Origin: [Mycobacterium] vasticus
GTDB taxonomy: Bacteria; Actinomycetota; Actinomycetes; Mycobacteriales; Mycobacteriaceae
Reading direction: 5' to 3'
Length of the DNA stretch: 64,000 bases
Assembly: GCF_020181595.1 (NCBI RefSeq)
Contig: NZ_CP084028.1
Coordinates: 4,156,852-4,220,851, forward strand
Part shown: positions 25,383-35,200 of the stretch, in pieces
Position numbering within the stretch: the first letter of the stretch is position 1
How the letters are laid out: the number at the start of each line of letters is the position of its first letter
The notes under the pieces: model-generated
Told to the model about the DNA's origin: nothing
What the model saw: only the letters and a program-made list of their open reading frames with translations
Database searches by the model: none
Made by a program: the position numbers and the translations under genes

Positions 25383-26429
25383 GTGACCCCCCGCCTGCGC
25401 CCGGAGATCGCCGCACTGCCGGCCTACGTCGAGGGCAAGACGGTGCCGGGCTCGATCAAACTGGCCAGCAACGAGACCGTCGGAGCCCCGCTGCCCAGCG
25501 TGCTCAAGGCCGTCGAACAAGCCCTCACGGGTATCAACCGCTACCCGGACAACGGTTACGCCGCACTGCGGGCCCGACTGGCCGAGCACGTCGGATTCGA
25601 GCCCCGGCACGTGGCCGCGGGCGCCGGGTCGGTGAGCCTTTGTCAGCAGCTCATCCAGATCAGCGCCGGGGCCGGCGACGAGGTGGTGTTCGGCTGGCGC
25701 AGCTTCGAGATCTACCCGCTGCAGGTCCGCACCGCCGGCGCCGTCCCGGTACAGGTCCCGCTGCGGGCGCACACCTATGACCTGGACGCCATGCTGGCCG
25801 CCATCACCGAACGCACCCGGCTGATCTTCGTGTGCAACCCGAACAATCCCACCTCCACCGTCGTGCACCCCGACGCGCTGGAGCGGTTCGTGGCCGCGGT
25901 GCCGTCGCACATCCTGGTCGCCATCGACGAGGCCTACGTGGAGTACATCCGCGACGGCATGGCGCCCGACAGCCTGGGGCTGGCGCGAAAATACCCGAAT
26001 GTGGTTGTGCTGCGGACGTTTTCCAAGGCATACGGGCTGGCCGGGCTACGGCTGGGCTACGCCGTGGGCGACCCGGAGATCATCACCGCACTGGGCAAGG
26101 TCTACGTGCCGTTCACGGTGTCCACCGCGGCGCAGGTCGCTGGGATCGCCTCGATGGACGCCGCCGACGAGCTGATGGCCCGCACCGACGCGGTGGTCGC
26201 CGAACGCGCCCGGGTCGCCGAGGCACTGGAAAAGGCCGGCTTCGAGCTGCCGGTGTCGCAGGCCAACTTCGTCTGGCTGCCGCTGGCTCAGCGCACCGCC
26301 GACTTTGTGGCTGCCGCGGCGCAGGCCCGGATCGTCGTCCGCCCGTACGGCGCCGACGGGGTCCGGGTGACCATCGGCGCGCCGGAGGAGAACGACGCGC
26401 TGTTACGGTTCGCTCAAGCCTGGATCTGA
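25383..26429 (+). CDS. hisC2: Aromatic/histidinol-phosphate aminotransferase HisC2
   Basis: A 348-residue fold-type I PLP aminotransferase, equivalent to Rv3772. The Schiff-base Lys is in RTFSKAYGLAGLRLGY (K215, GTG 25383 numbering). The PLP-binding NPNNPTS and the IDEAYVEY Asp are present. It transaminates phenylpyruvate or related aromatic keto acids, or histidinol phosphate. GTG 25383 is favoured because TATGCT lies seven bases upstream (leaderless type) and the family start VTPRLRPEI follows; ATG 25371 is an alternative. The next gene has its own strong ribosome site 11 bases on. Confidence 0.92.
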   Translation: MTPRLRPEIAALPAYVEGKTVPGSIKLASNETVGAPLPSVLKAVEQALTGINRYPDNGYAALRARLAEHVGFEPRHVAAGAGSVSLCQQLIQISAGAGDEVVFGWRSFEIYPLQVRTAGAVPVQVPLRAHTYDLDAMLAAITERTRLIFVCNPNNPTSTVVHPDALERFVAAVPSHILVAIDEAYVEYIRDGMAPDSLGLARKYPNVVVLRTFSKAYGLAGLRLGYAVGDPEIITALGKVYVPFTVSTAAQVAGIASMDAADELMARTDAVVAERARVAEALEKAGFELPVSQANFVWLPLAQRTADFVAAAAQARIVVRPYGADGVRVTIGAPEENDALLRFAQAWI

Positions 26430-26440
26430 GGAGGAACGCC

Positions 26441-26854
26441 ATGCACGCCACCGCCACCACCACCGTCGCGGCACCCGCTTCCCGGGTTTGGGAGGTGCTC
26501 TCCGACTACGAGGGCATGTCGAGCTGGGCACCCGGCCTCAAGATCACCGTCATCCAGCCCGGATCGCCGCAGCCCAACGGGGTCGGCGCGCACCGGCGCA
26601 TCCAGGCGGTGCCGGGGATGGCGCCGCTGGTCGAGGAGATCATCGCCTTCGAACCGGACCAGCGGCTGAGCTACCGGGGCGTCTCGGGCATCCCGTTCCG
26701 CAACTACATCGGCGACGTAGCCCTGCGGCCGTCGGGGACCGGCACCGAGATCAGCTACACCATCAGCGCTGACAACCGGCTGCCCGGCGTCGCCGCGGTG
26801 CTGGCGCACGGGCTGCTGTTCGGCCTCAAGCGCGCCGTCAACAAGGCCGGCTGA
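26441..26854 (+). CDS. SRPBCC (START-like) protein
   Basis: A 137-residue polyketide-cyclase/START-like fold protein. It begins MHATATTTVAAPASRVWEVL, the classic SRPBCC opening, followed by DYEGMSSWAPGL and a C-terminal helix (HGLLFGLKRAVNKA). These proteins bind hydrophobic ligands in a helix-grip cavity; the ligand is unknown. GAGGAGG lies eight bases before ATG 26441. Located between hisC2 and the DUF4334 gene, with five bases to the latter, suggesting co-expression. Confidence 0.82.
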   Translation: MHATATTTVAAPASRVWEVLSDYEGMSSWAPGLKITVIQPGSPQPNGVGAHRRIQAVPGMAPLVEEIIAFEPDQRLSYRGVSGIPFRNYIGDVALRPSGTGTEISYTISADNRLPGVAAVLAHGLLFGLKRAVNKAG

Positions 26855-26859
26855 GCCCG

Positions 26860-27327
26860 ATGAACGACGACCTGGCCCGCACGACGTTCACTGCCTTCAA
26901 GGAGCGCACCGGCACCATCGCCGACGCCGAACTCGACGAGTTCTGGGCGACGCTGCCGCCGGCCACCGTCGACGGCATGCTCGGCGACTGGCGCGGCGGG
27001 GAGTTCGTCACCGGCCACAAGATGAACGGACTGCTGTCCAAGGCCCGCTGGTTCGGTAAGAGCTTCCGCTCGGTGACCGACGTTCAGCCGCTGGTCTGTC
27101 TGGACGACGACGGCAACAAGTTCTCCAACGTCAAGCTCGGCAAGGGCGAGGCCAGCCTGTGGGCCGAGGAGTTCCGCGGCGAGGTGGTGGCCACCATGGT
27201 TTATGACGGCCAGCCCACCCACGACCACTTCAAGCGCGTCGACGACGACGCCGTCATGGGCATCATGAACGGAAAAGGGGTACTGGATCAGGGTCGGTAC
27301 TTCTACTTCTATCTGGAGCGGATCTGA
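26860..27327 (+). CDS. GXWXG/DUF4334 domain protein
   Basis: A 155-residue cytosolic protein with the GXWXG motif as LGDWRGGEF near residue 42, followed by GHKMNGLLSKARWFGK. The DUF4334 half contains ATMVYDGQPTHDHFKRVDDDAVMGIMNGKG. This pair of domains is common in actinobacteria and its function is unknown. The 3' end overlaps the convergent TerC gene by 65 bases, so the last codons of TerC are read antisense to this gene. Confidence 0.82.
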   Translation: MNDDLARTTFTAFKERTGTIADAELDEFWATLPPATVDGMLGDWRGGEFVTGHKMNGLLSKARWFGKSFRSVTDVQPLVCLDDDGNKFSNVKLGKGEASLWAEEFRGEVVATMVYDGQPTHDHFKRVDDDAVMGIMNGKGVLDQGRYFYFYLERI

Positions 27328-28261
27328 CCGAAGGGCTGCTGCGCAGCGAGGCGACGACGGTGACCGCCAGTACGCCGATGATCACCAGCAGTGAGGCCCC
27401 GGTGCCGATCTCGATGACGTGAATACCGTCTTCGTGCAGGGCGTGCAGGATCAGCTTCACCCCGATGAACCCCAGGATCAGCGACAGGCCGTGGGAGAGA
27501 TAGACCAGCCGGTCCAGCAGGCCGTCGATCAGGAAGTACAGCTGCCGCAGACCCAGCAGTGAGAACGCGGTGGCGGTGAACACGATGTAGGTGTCGCGGG
27601 TCAGGCCGAAGATCGCCGGGACCGAGTCGAGCGCGAACAGCACATCGGTGCCGGCGATGGCGGCGATCACCAGCAGCATCGGCGTCATCACCTTTCGGCC
27701 CTGCACCGTGGTGAACAGCTTGTCGCCGTCGTAGTCATCGCTGGTGTGAATGACCTTGCGCACCAGCCGGATCACCGCATTGTCGGCCTTGTCCGTCTGC
27801 TCGCCGCCCTCCGAGCGCAGCATGTTGGCGGCCGTCAGCAGCAGGATCAGCCCGAAGAAGTAGAAGACCCAGGCGAAGGTGTTGATCAGCGCGGCGCCGG
27901 CGAAGATGAAGCCGGTGCGGGCGATCAGCGCAAAGGCGATACCGAACAGCAGCACCTTCTGCTGATCGGCCGGTGGCACCCGGAAACTCGCCATGATGAC
28001 CAGGAACACGAACAGGTTGTCCACCGACAGTGCCTTCTCGGTGACATAGCCGGCGAAATACTCCGACCCGGGGCCCGAGCCGCCGAGCACGAACATGCCG
28101 ACCCCGAACAGCACGGCCACCCCGATGTAGCCCGCCGACCAGACCGCGGCTTCGCGCAGGGTCGGCACATGCGCCTTGCGGACGTGGCAGAAGTAGTCGA
28201 ACGCGACCAACCCGATCAGGCCGACGATCGTCAGCCCCCATACCCAACCGGCTACGTTCAT
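27263..28261 (-). CDS. TerC-family integral membrane protein
   Basis: A 332-residue protein with about nine membrane segments of the TerC/Alx fold, including VTEKALSVDNLFVFLVI with its conserved acidic residues and DVLFALDSVPAIFGLTRD. The family is linked to tellurite resistance and Mn2+ export. The last 35 or so residues (SSPSVRSAPDRSRSTDPDPVPLFRS) are hydrophilic, lack family resemblance and lie antisense to the convergent gene, so the tail is probably a recent read-through extension. GTG or ATG ambiguity is absent: ATG 28261 precedes the first segment. Confidence 0.9.
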   Translation of the reverse strand: MNVAGWVWGLTIVGLIGLVAFDYFCHVRKAHVPTLREAAVWSAGYIGVAVLFGVGMFVLGGSGPGSEYFAGYVTEKALSVDNLFVFLVIMASFRVPPADQQKVLLFGIAFALIARTGFIFAGAALINTFAWVFYFFGLILLLTAANMLRSEGGEQTDKADNAVIRLVRKVIHTSDDYDGDKLFTTVQGRKVMTPMLLVIAAIAGTDVLFALDSVPAIFGLTRDTYIVFTATAFSLLGLRQLYFLIDGLLDRLVYLSHGLSLILGFIGVKLILHALHEDGIHVIEIGTGASLLVIIGVLAVTVVASLRSSPSVRSAPDRSRSTDPDPVPLFRS

Positions 28262-28316
28262 GTCCCACCAGGCTAGGCGGCGGGGACGACGCCCGGCTGA
28301 AGTGCAGGTTGCGCGG

Positions 28317-28892
28317 CTATGACCGTCCGGTGAATGCGATCAGCCGGTCCAGGGCGGGCGCGGAGTCGGCGACCTCGACGGGCGGGTCGAACCCGGCTGT
28401 CGCCCGGCCCGCCGGGGTGAGGATCTGCTGTGTCCGGTCCAGCACGTACTGGGCCAGCGGTTCCGGTGCCTCCAGGGTGCGGCCCGTCGCGGTCGCGTAA
28501 TCCCAGGCGTGCACCAGGAACTCCAGCGCCAGAATGCCCACGGCCGCCTTGGCCGGCAGTTCGTTGGGGCCGAACGCGATGGTGCCGTCCAGGCCGCGGG
28601 CCTGCCAGGCGTCCAGGGCGGGCCGGGCAGCGGCCCTGACCTGGCCGGCGGGTGTGTCCGCGGTGTCACGTTCGGGAAGCTCGGCACCCGCCGCGCCACC
28701 GAGGACGGTGATGGAGTTCATCAGGTGGTCGGTCAGCTGCGCGACGTCGAACTGCGAGCACGGTGTCGGATTGGACAGGTCGTCGCCGGTGACGCCGCGT
28801 AACACCTGTTCCAACACCGCCAGGCCGGCTTCGGCGGCGGCGAGTTCGTCGGTTGGCGGGTTTTCGGAGCCGGGTCGCAGGTCGGGGGCCAT
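28317..28892 (-). CDS. DinB-fold TIGR03086 metal-binding protein (Rv3773c-like)
   Basis: A 191-residue four-helix-bundle protein of the mycothiol-dependent maleylpyruvate isomerase/DinB superfamily. Candidate metal ligands are the His in QLTDHLMNS and the His/Asp in EFLVHAWDYA, and the NPTPCSQFDV segment is typical of TIGR03086. Equivalent to Rv3773c by sequence character and position after hisC2. Probably a mycothiol-linked thiol transferase or isomerase; the substrate is unknown. It is divergent from echA21 with a 23-base gap. Confidence 0.82.
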   Translation of the reverse strand: MAPDLRPGSENPPTDELAAAEAGLAVLEQVLRGVTGDDLSNPTPCSQFDVAQLTDHLMNSITVLGGAAGAELPERDTADTPAGQVRAAARPALDAWQARGLDGTIAFGPNELPAKAAVGILALEFLVHAWDYATATGRTLEAPEPLAQYVLDRTQQILTPAGRATAGFDPPVEVADSAPALDRLIAFTGRS

Positions 28893-28915
28893 GACCCCAG
28901 GCTACGGTTTCACCT

Positions 28916-29740
28916 ATGACCGCGACCTATGAATCCGTCACCATCGAGATCAAAGACCACGTCGCCCAGGTCACCCTGATCGGGCCCGGCAAGGGCAACG
29001 CGATGGGCCCGGCGTTCTGGTCGGAGCTGCCGGAGGTGTTCGCCGCGCTGGACGCCGACCGCGACGTGCGCGCGATCGTGCTGACCGGCTCCGGCCGCAA
29101 TTTCAGCTACGGGCTGGACGTGGCCGCGATGGGCGGCACCATGGCCCCGGTGCTGGCCGAAGGCGCGCAGGCCCGACCGCGTTCGGAGTTCCACGCCGAG
29201 ATCCTGCGGATGCAGAAGGCCACCAACGCCGTCGCCGACTGCCGCACCCCCACCATCGCGGCGATTCACGGCTGGTGCATCGGCGGCGGGGTGGACCTGA
29301 TCGCGGCGGTCGACATCCGCTACGCCTCTGCCGATGCCAAGTTCAGCGTGCGTGAGGTCAAGCTGGCCATCGTCGCCGACATGGGCAGCCTGGCCCGGTT
29401 GCCGATGATCCTGTCCGACGGGCACCTGCGTGAGCTGGCGCTGACCGGCCGCGACATCGACGCCGCCCGCGCCGAGAAGATCAGCCTGGTCAACGACGTC
29501 TTCGACGACGCCGAGGCCTGCCTGGCCGCCGCGCACGCCACCGCCGCCGAGATCGCGGCCAACCCGCCGCTGACCGTCGAGGGCGTCAAGGACGTGCTGG
29601 ATCAGCAGCGCATCGATGCGGTGTCGGCCAGCCTGCGCTACGTCGCCACCTGGAACGCGGCGTTCCTGGCGTCGAAGGACCTCGGCGAGGGCATTGCGGC
29701 GATGTTCGCCAAGCGCAAGCCCGAGTTCACCGGCGAATGA
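28916..29740 (+). CDS. echA21: Enoyl-CoA hydratase/isomerase EchA21
   Basis: A 274-residue crotonase, equivalent to Rv3774. The oxyanion-hole glycines lie in GRNFSYGLDV and GWCIGGGVDL. The active-site acids are D127 (GGGVDL), E147 (VREVKLA) and D155 (VADMGSL). This trio matches the residues of delta3,5-delta2,4-dienoyl-CoA isomerases and not the two-Glu pair of hydratases, so the enzyme probably isomerises dienoyl-CoA intermediates in degradation of unsaturated lipids. A TACGGT hexamer lies seven bases before the ATG. It begins a run of four overlapping genes ending with lipE. Confidence 0.88.
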   Translation: MTATYESVTIEIKDHVAQVTLIGPGKGNAMGPAFWSELPEVFAALDADRDVRAIVLTGSGRNFSYGLDVAAMGGTMAPVLAEGAQARPRSEFHAEILRMQKATNAVADCRTPTIAAIHGWCIGGGVDLIAAVDIRYASADAKFSVREVKLAIVADMGSLARLPMILSDGHLRELALTGRDIDAARAEKISLVNDVFDDAEACLAAAHATAAEIAANPPLTVEGVKDVLDQQRIDAVSASLRYVATWNAAFLASKDLGEGIAAMFAKRKPEFTGE

Positions 29741-30069
29741 CCCTGCTGACCTGGGCTTTGCTGGCCGGGGCGATCGGCTCGGAGGTGGCGGCGACGCTGT
29801 CGCTGCGCGCCTCCGACGGGTTCGCCCGGTTGGGGTGGCTGGCTCCGATCGTGATCGGCTACGCGGTGTCGTTCGCCCTGCTGGCGTTGGTGCTCAAGCG
29901 CGGCATGCCGGTCGGGGTGGCCTACGGCGTCTGGTCGGGGGTCGGGGTGGCCCTGACCGCGGTGCTGGCCCGGTTCCTGTTCGACGATCCGTTCACGCCG
30001 ATGATGGCCGGCGGGGTGGTGCTGATCGGGGCCGGAGTGTACCTGATGGAGATCGGGGCGCACGCGTGA
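29737..30069 (+). CDS. SMR-family multidrug/cation efflux protein
   Basis: A 110-residue protein with four membrane segments and the essential membrane Glu in GAIGSEVAATLSL (E16), as in EmrE and Mmr. It works as a dual-topology dimer exchanging protons for cationic compounds. It lacks the usual Trp of helix 3 near WSGVG only in detail: YGVWSGVGVA is present. The ATG overlaps the echA21 stop (ATGA). Confidence 0.88.
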   Translation: MTLLTWALLAGAIGSEVAATLSLRASDGFARLGWLAPIVIGYAVSFALLALVLKRGMPVGVAYGVWSGVGVALTAVLARFLFDDPFTPMMAGGVVLIGAGVYLMEIGAHA

Positions 30070-30932
30070 GCGAGCCGTCTTTCCCGCAACCTACCCTGGC
30101 CGACCTGGTCGCCACCCTGGACGTCGAGCAGACCGACGAGCACCACTTCGTAGCCACCCAGCTGGACAATCCGCACCACCACATCGTCGGCGGGCACATC
30201 GCGGGCCAGGCGCTGATGGCGGCCAGCCGCACCGCCCCGGACCGGGTGCCGCACAGCATGCACGCCTACTACCTGCGGGCCGGGGACGCCAGCCGCACGG
30301 TCGATCTGCAGGTGGAGGTGGCCCGCGACGGGGGCACACTGTCGACGCGGCAGGTCACCGCCCGCCAGGACGGCCATATCCTGCTGGAGATGCTGTCGTC
30401 GTTCACCACGGCCGTCGAGGCACCCGAGCACCAGCTGCCGATGCCCGATGTGCCCGACCCGGATTCGGTGCAGCCGGTCCAAGCTCAGCTCGCTGCCTAC
30501 GCCGACGAGCTGGGCGGCTACTGGGTTCAGCCGCACCCGTTCGACCAGCGCTACATCGACCCGCCGCCGCGGGCGGCCCTGGAGCTCGGCGAGCCGTCAC
30601 CGCGAATCCGCTTGTGGTGGAAGCCCTGTGAGGCGGTTCCGGTTGACGCCGCGCTGCACAGCGCCCTGCTGACCTACCTGACCGGTACCAAGATGGTCGA
30701 GACGGCGGTGGCCATGCGGGGGGCCACGCAGGCCAGCGCGTTCAACGCGCTGATCGACCATGCGCTGTGGTTTCAGCGGCCGGTGGATCTGTCGGATTGG
30801 GTGCTGTCCGACCAGGTCTCACCCAGCGGCGTCGCCGGGCGCGGCCTGGGGAGCGCCACGATGTACAACCGGGCGGGGCAGCTGGTGTGCGTCGCCACCC
30901 AGGAACTTTATTTCGGGCGGGGACGAGGATGA
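30066..30932 (+). CDS. Acyl-CoA thioesterase II (TesB-like)
   Basis: A 288-residue double hot-dog thioesterase. The first half contains GGHIAGQALMAASRT, and the second half contains NALIDHALWFQRP with the catalytic Asp and SATMYNRAGQLVCVATQE. It hydrolyses acyl-CoA to free acid and CoA. GTG 30066 overlaps the SMR stop (GTGA) and its own stop overlaps the lipE ATG, placing it in a tightly coupled operon of lipid-breakdown genes. A longer in-frame extension upstream is only a shadow of echA21. Confidence 0.9.
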   Translation: MSEPSFPQPTLADLVATLDVEQTDEHHFVATQLDNPHHHIVGGHIAGQALMAASRTAPDRVPHSMHAYYLRAGDASRTVDLQVEVARDGGTLSTRQVTARQDGHILLEMLSSFTTAVEAPEHQLPMPDVPDPDSVQPVQAQLAAYADELGGYWVQPHPFDQRYIDPPPRAALELGEPSPRIRLWWKPCEAVPVDAALHSALLTYLTGTKMVETAVAMRGATQASAFNALIDHALWFQRPVDLSDWVLSDQVSPSGVAGRGLGSATMYNRAGQLVCVATQELYFGRGRG

Positions 30933-32182
30933 TTCCGGAGATCTTGACTCCCGACGGCCGGATTCGGCTTCCGGAAGATCTGGACGCGGTGACAACGGTC
31001 GGCCCGGAAGAAGCCGCGGAGTTCGATCCCGCTGCGGTGGAACGGATCTGGCAGGCGGTGCGGCACTGGTATTCGGCCGGCATGCACCCGGCGATCCAGT
31101 TGTGCCTGCGCCATAACGGCCGGGTGGTCCTCAACCGCGCGATCGGGCACGCCTGGGGCAACGCCCCCTCCGACACCGCCGACGCCGAGAAGATCCCCGT
31201 CACCACCGAGACTCCGTTCTGCGCGTATTCGGCGGCCAAAGCGATCAGCTCGACCGTGGTGCACCGGCTCGCCGAGCAGGGTCATTTCTCGCTGGACGAT
31301 CGGGTGACCGATTACCTTCCCGATTACGGCCGTAACGGCAAGGCGCGCACCACGATCCGTCAGGTGATCACGCACAGCGCCGGGGTGCCGTTCGCCACCG
31401 GGCCGCGCCCGGACGTGCAGCGTGTCGACGACAGCGCCTACACCCGTGAGCAGTTGGCCAACCTGCGGGCCATCTACCCGCCGGGGTGGGCGCACATGTA
31501 TCACGCGCTGACCTGGGGGCCACTGGTCCGCGAGATCGTCTCGGCGGCCACCGGCCGCAACATCCGCGACATCCTGGCCACCGAGATCCTGCAGCCGCTG
31601 GGCTTCCGGTGGACGAATTTCGGTGTGGCGCAAGATGATGTGCCACTGGTGGCGCCCAGCCACGCCACCGGGCGCCCGCTGCCCGGGCCGATAGCCGCGG
31701 TGTTCCGCAAGGCTATCGGCGGGACCATGCACCAGATCATCCCGTTCACCAACACACCGCTGTATCTGACCAGCGTCATCCCGTCGTCCAACACCGTCTC
31801 GACGGCGTTCGAGCTGTCCCGTTTCGCCGAGATCTGGCGACGCGGAGGCGAACTCGACGGCGTGCGGGTGGTCTCACCGGAGACCATGGCCGCCGCGACG
31901 GCCCAGTGCCGCAGGCTGCGCCCGGATGTGGCGACCGGGCTGGTTCCGCTGCGCTGGGGAACCGGATTCATGCTGGGCTCCAACCGATTCGGCCCGTTCG
32001 GCCGGGGCGCGCCTGACGCGTTCGGGCACATGGGCCTGGTCAACGTCGCGATCTGGGCGGACCCGGCGCGCGGACTGTCCGCCGGGCTGATCTCCAGCGG
32101 CAAGCCGGGCAGTGACCCGGAGGCCAAGCGCTACACCGCGTTGATGGACCGGATCGCGGCCGAGATCCCCACTACCCGTTGA
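30929..32182 (+). CDS. lipE: Beta-lactamase-fold esterase LipE
   Basis: A 417-residue serine esterase of the class C beta-lactamase fold, equivalent to Rv3775. The SxxK motif is SAAK (CAYSAAKAISS). The second active-site region is the Tyr-bearing HMYHALTWG, and HMGLVNVA replaces the KTG element. Such enzymes hydrolyse short-chain esters. ATG 30929 overlaps the thioesterase stop and is preceded by GACGAGG. It is the last gene of the echA21 operon, closed by a strong hairpin. Confidence 0.9.
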   Translation: MIPEILTPDGRIRLPEDLDAVTTVGPEEAAEFDPAAVERIWQAVRHWYSAGMHPAIQLCLRHNGRVVLNRAIGHAWGNAPSDTADAEKIPVTTETPFCAYSAAKAISSTVVHRLAEQGHFSLDDRVTDYLPDYGRNGKARTTIRQVITHSAGVPFATGPRPDVQRVDDSAYTREQLANLRAIYPPGWAHMYHALTWGPLVREIVSAATGRNIRDILATEILQPLGFRWTNFGVAQDDVPLVAPSHATGRPLPGPIAAVFRKAIGGTMHQIIPFTNTPLYLTSVIPSSNTVSTAFELSRFAEIWRRGGELDGVRVVSPETMAAATAQCRRLRPDVATGLVPLRWGTGFMLGSNRFGPFGRGAPDAFGHMGLVNVAIWADPARGLSAGLISSGKPGSDPEAKRYTALMDRIAAEIPTTR

Positions 32183-32224
32183 TGCGATGAAGGGGCGGGG
32201 CCTCCGCTCCTTCATCGCATCAAC
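32178..32224. terminator. Bidirectional hairpin after lipE
   Basis: Arms GTTGATGCGATGAAGG (32178-32193) and CCTTCATCGCATCAAC (32209-32224) are exact complements, with further G-C pairs inside. It overlaps the lipE stop and lies ten bases from the PGRS protein 1 stop, so it can end transcription from both sides. Confidence 0.8.
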
Positions 32225-32233
32225 GAGGTGAGG

Positions 32234-35200
32234 TCAGCCGGGCGTGCCGGGGTTGCCGCTGGCGCCGGTGTTGCCGTCAGCGCCCGGGTCACCGTCCGGA
32301 GCACCACCGGTGCCTCCGGTGCCACCACTGCCGCCTAGGCCCGCATCACCGGCCGCGCCACCAGTGCCGGCGCCGGTCGGCGTTCCGCCGTTGCCGCCGT
32401 CACCGCCCTTGCCGCCGTTCGGGCCGGCGCCGCCGGCACCCGCGGCACCTTGGGTGCCGCTGGTGCTGGTTCCGGCGATACCACCGGTGCCACCACTGCC
32501 GCTGGCGCCACCGGAGCCACCGTCGCCGCCGGCCAGCCCGTTGCCCGCCGAGTCGACGCCGCCGTTGCCGCCCGCTCCGCCGGCCCCGCCCACGCCACCG
32601 GCGCCGCCGGTGCCGCCGGCCCCGCTGGTACCTCCCCTGGATGTGCCACCGGTGCCACCGGTGCCGCCGTGACCACCGGTCCCGCCGTTGGTGCCATCGC
32701 CGCCGGCCCCGCCGGCCGGGCTGGCTCCAGCCGTTCCGGCTGTGCCGGCCCCGCCCTTGCCGCCCGCGCCGCCGGTGCCGCCGGCGCCATCGGTTCCGGC
32801 ATTGCCGGCGGTCCCGTTGGTGCCACTGGTGCTCACACCGCCGGCGCCCGCCGTGCCGTTCGCGAGACCGCCGGCCCCGCCGGCACCGCCCTTACCGCCG
32901 TCAAGGCCGTTGCCGGCCGAGTCGACACCGCCGACGCCGCCGGCGCCACCGACACCGCCGGTACCGCCATTTCCGGCGTTGCCACCGTTACCGCCGTTGC
33001 CGGAGACGGCCGTGCCGCCGGCACCACCGCTGCCACCGTTTCCGCCGACCCCGCCGTCCCAGCCGTCGCCGCCGGCGGCGGACGGGTGCGGGATTCCCTT
33101 GTGCCCAGGCGCACCGTTGCCGCCGACACCGGCATTGCCACCGCTACCGCCGTTGCCGGTACCGGTCGCCGCACCGCCGACTCCGCCGTTACCCGCGTCG
33201 CCGCCGTTCAGGCCGACACCGCCGTTGCCGCCGGTGCCGGCGTTACCACCGTTGACCGCACCGGCACCGCTGCCGCCGTTGCCGCCGTTGCCGCCGTGAC
33301 CGCCCGGTCCGGGCTCACCGCTGCCGTTGTTGGAGATCGCACTGAGGCCGCCTACACCGCCGGTGCCGCCGGTGCCCGCGTGGCTGACGCCGAACGGGTT
33401 CCCGGCGACCGAAACACCGCCGCTGTTACCACCGTTGCCGCCGTTGCCGCCGTCACCACCGGACAACAGGCCGGGTGTGCCGGAGCCACCGTTACCGCCG
33501 TTGCCGCCGGACGCGGTTCCGTTGCCGCCGTTGCCGCCGTTGCCGGCGTCCCCGGCGTGGCCACCACCACCGGTGAGCGCAGCCGGGGCCGTGCCAGCGT
33601 TCCCGCCGTTGCCGCCGTTCCCGCCGGTGCTGGCAACGTTGGCGCCGGTGGCGCCGTCGGCGCCGTCACCGGCGGCACCGCCGTTACCACTGGTACCGGA
33701 CGTGCCGCCGCCTCCGCCGCCGCCGTTGCCGCCGTTGCCGCCCCTGCTGAAGATGGTGCCGGTGCCGGACTTCCATCCGCTGCTCTGCGCACCGTCGGCG
33801 CCATTGCCGCCGTCACCGCCGACGCCGTGGTTGCCCGCGGTCACGGCGCCGCCGCCACCACCACCGCCACCGTTGCCGCCGACGTAGGTACCGGTGCCGG
33901 CCGCACCACCGTCACCGCCGGCACCGCCGACGCTGCTGGCGGTCGATCCGCCGCCACCGCCGACGCCGCCGTTGCCTCCGGTGGTTTGGACGGTGTTGTC
34001 GTCGGTGGCGGCGTTACCACCGGCACCGCCGCGGCCGCCCGCGCCGCCCGCGCCGTCGACGGCGTTGCCGCCGATACCGCCGTTGCCGCCGTTGCCGCCC
34101 TTGACCGCACCCGAGCCGCCGTCGCCGCCGTCGGTGCCGGCCCCACCGACGTTGTCGCCCGCCGAGGCGCCACCGCGTCCACCGGCCCCGCCGTTGCCGC
34201 CGGTCAAACCGTCACCGCCGTTGCCGGCAGCACCACCGGCACCGCCCGTGTCGCCGGTCCCACCGCTGCCGCCGCGGCCACCGACACCGCCGTTGCCGAG
34301 GTATTTGCCGGATTCCAGGTCCTTATAGGCGTTGCCGCCGTCGGAAGCGGCACCGCCGGTGGCGCCGTTGCCACCCTGGCCGGCCTGCCCGTAGGAGCCG
34401 TCGAACTTCGCTCCGCCCGCACCGCCGTTACCAGCGGTACCGCCGTTACCACCGGCCGCGCCGTTCAGGTGCGCTGCGACGCCGTCACTGACGCCGTTGG
34501 CTGCGGCACCGGCGTTCCCGGCGGTACCACCGCTGCCGCCGGCGCCGCCATTACCGAAGAGGTAGCCGCTTCTACCGCCGGAACCACCGGAACCACCGTT
34601 GCCGCCGTCTCCGCCTTTGCCGGTGTCACCGTCGGCGAAGGTGCCACTTGCTCCGTTGGTGCCTTTACCGCCGACCCCGCCGTTGCCGCCGTTGCCGAAG
34701 AACCAGCCGACGGCGTCGCCACCGAGACCGCCGGAACCACCGGATGCGCCGTCGCCGACTCCGTCACCGCCGGCGCCGCCACTGCCACCGATGCCCATGT
34801 ACGAGCCTCCGGAACCACCGTCACCGCCGGCGCTGCCCTCGAAGCCGTCGCCGCCGGCACCACCGTTGCCGAACCATCCGGCGGTACCGCCGTCACCACC
34901 GTCGAGGTCCGCATCATTGCTGTCCCAGCCGGCGCCGCCGTCGCCGAACCACAGTCCGGCGTCGCCGCCGTCGGGGTTGTCGGCCGTGCCGGCCACACCA
35001 TCACCGATCAGGTACATGCCGGAACTCTCGTTGATCCAGCCGTTGACCAGCTCACCGAAATCGCTGTTGATCCAGGCCTCCACCCCGAAGTGCACCGGCT
35101 GGTAGAACCACTGGTCGATGATGGTGCTCATGTCGAACAGGCCGGCTTCCGCGGCCGACGGCGCGGGGTCGAACCAGTCCCACCCGATATCCAGTCCATC

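Noticed and set aside
28262..28316. A regulatory element in the short gap between the TerC and DinB-like genes
   Set aside because: Only 55 bases, with no palindrome or -10 that could be told from chance.
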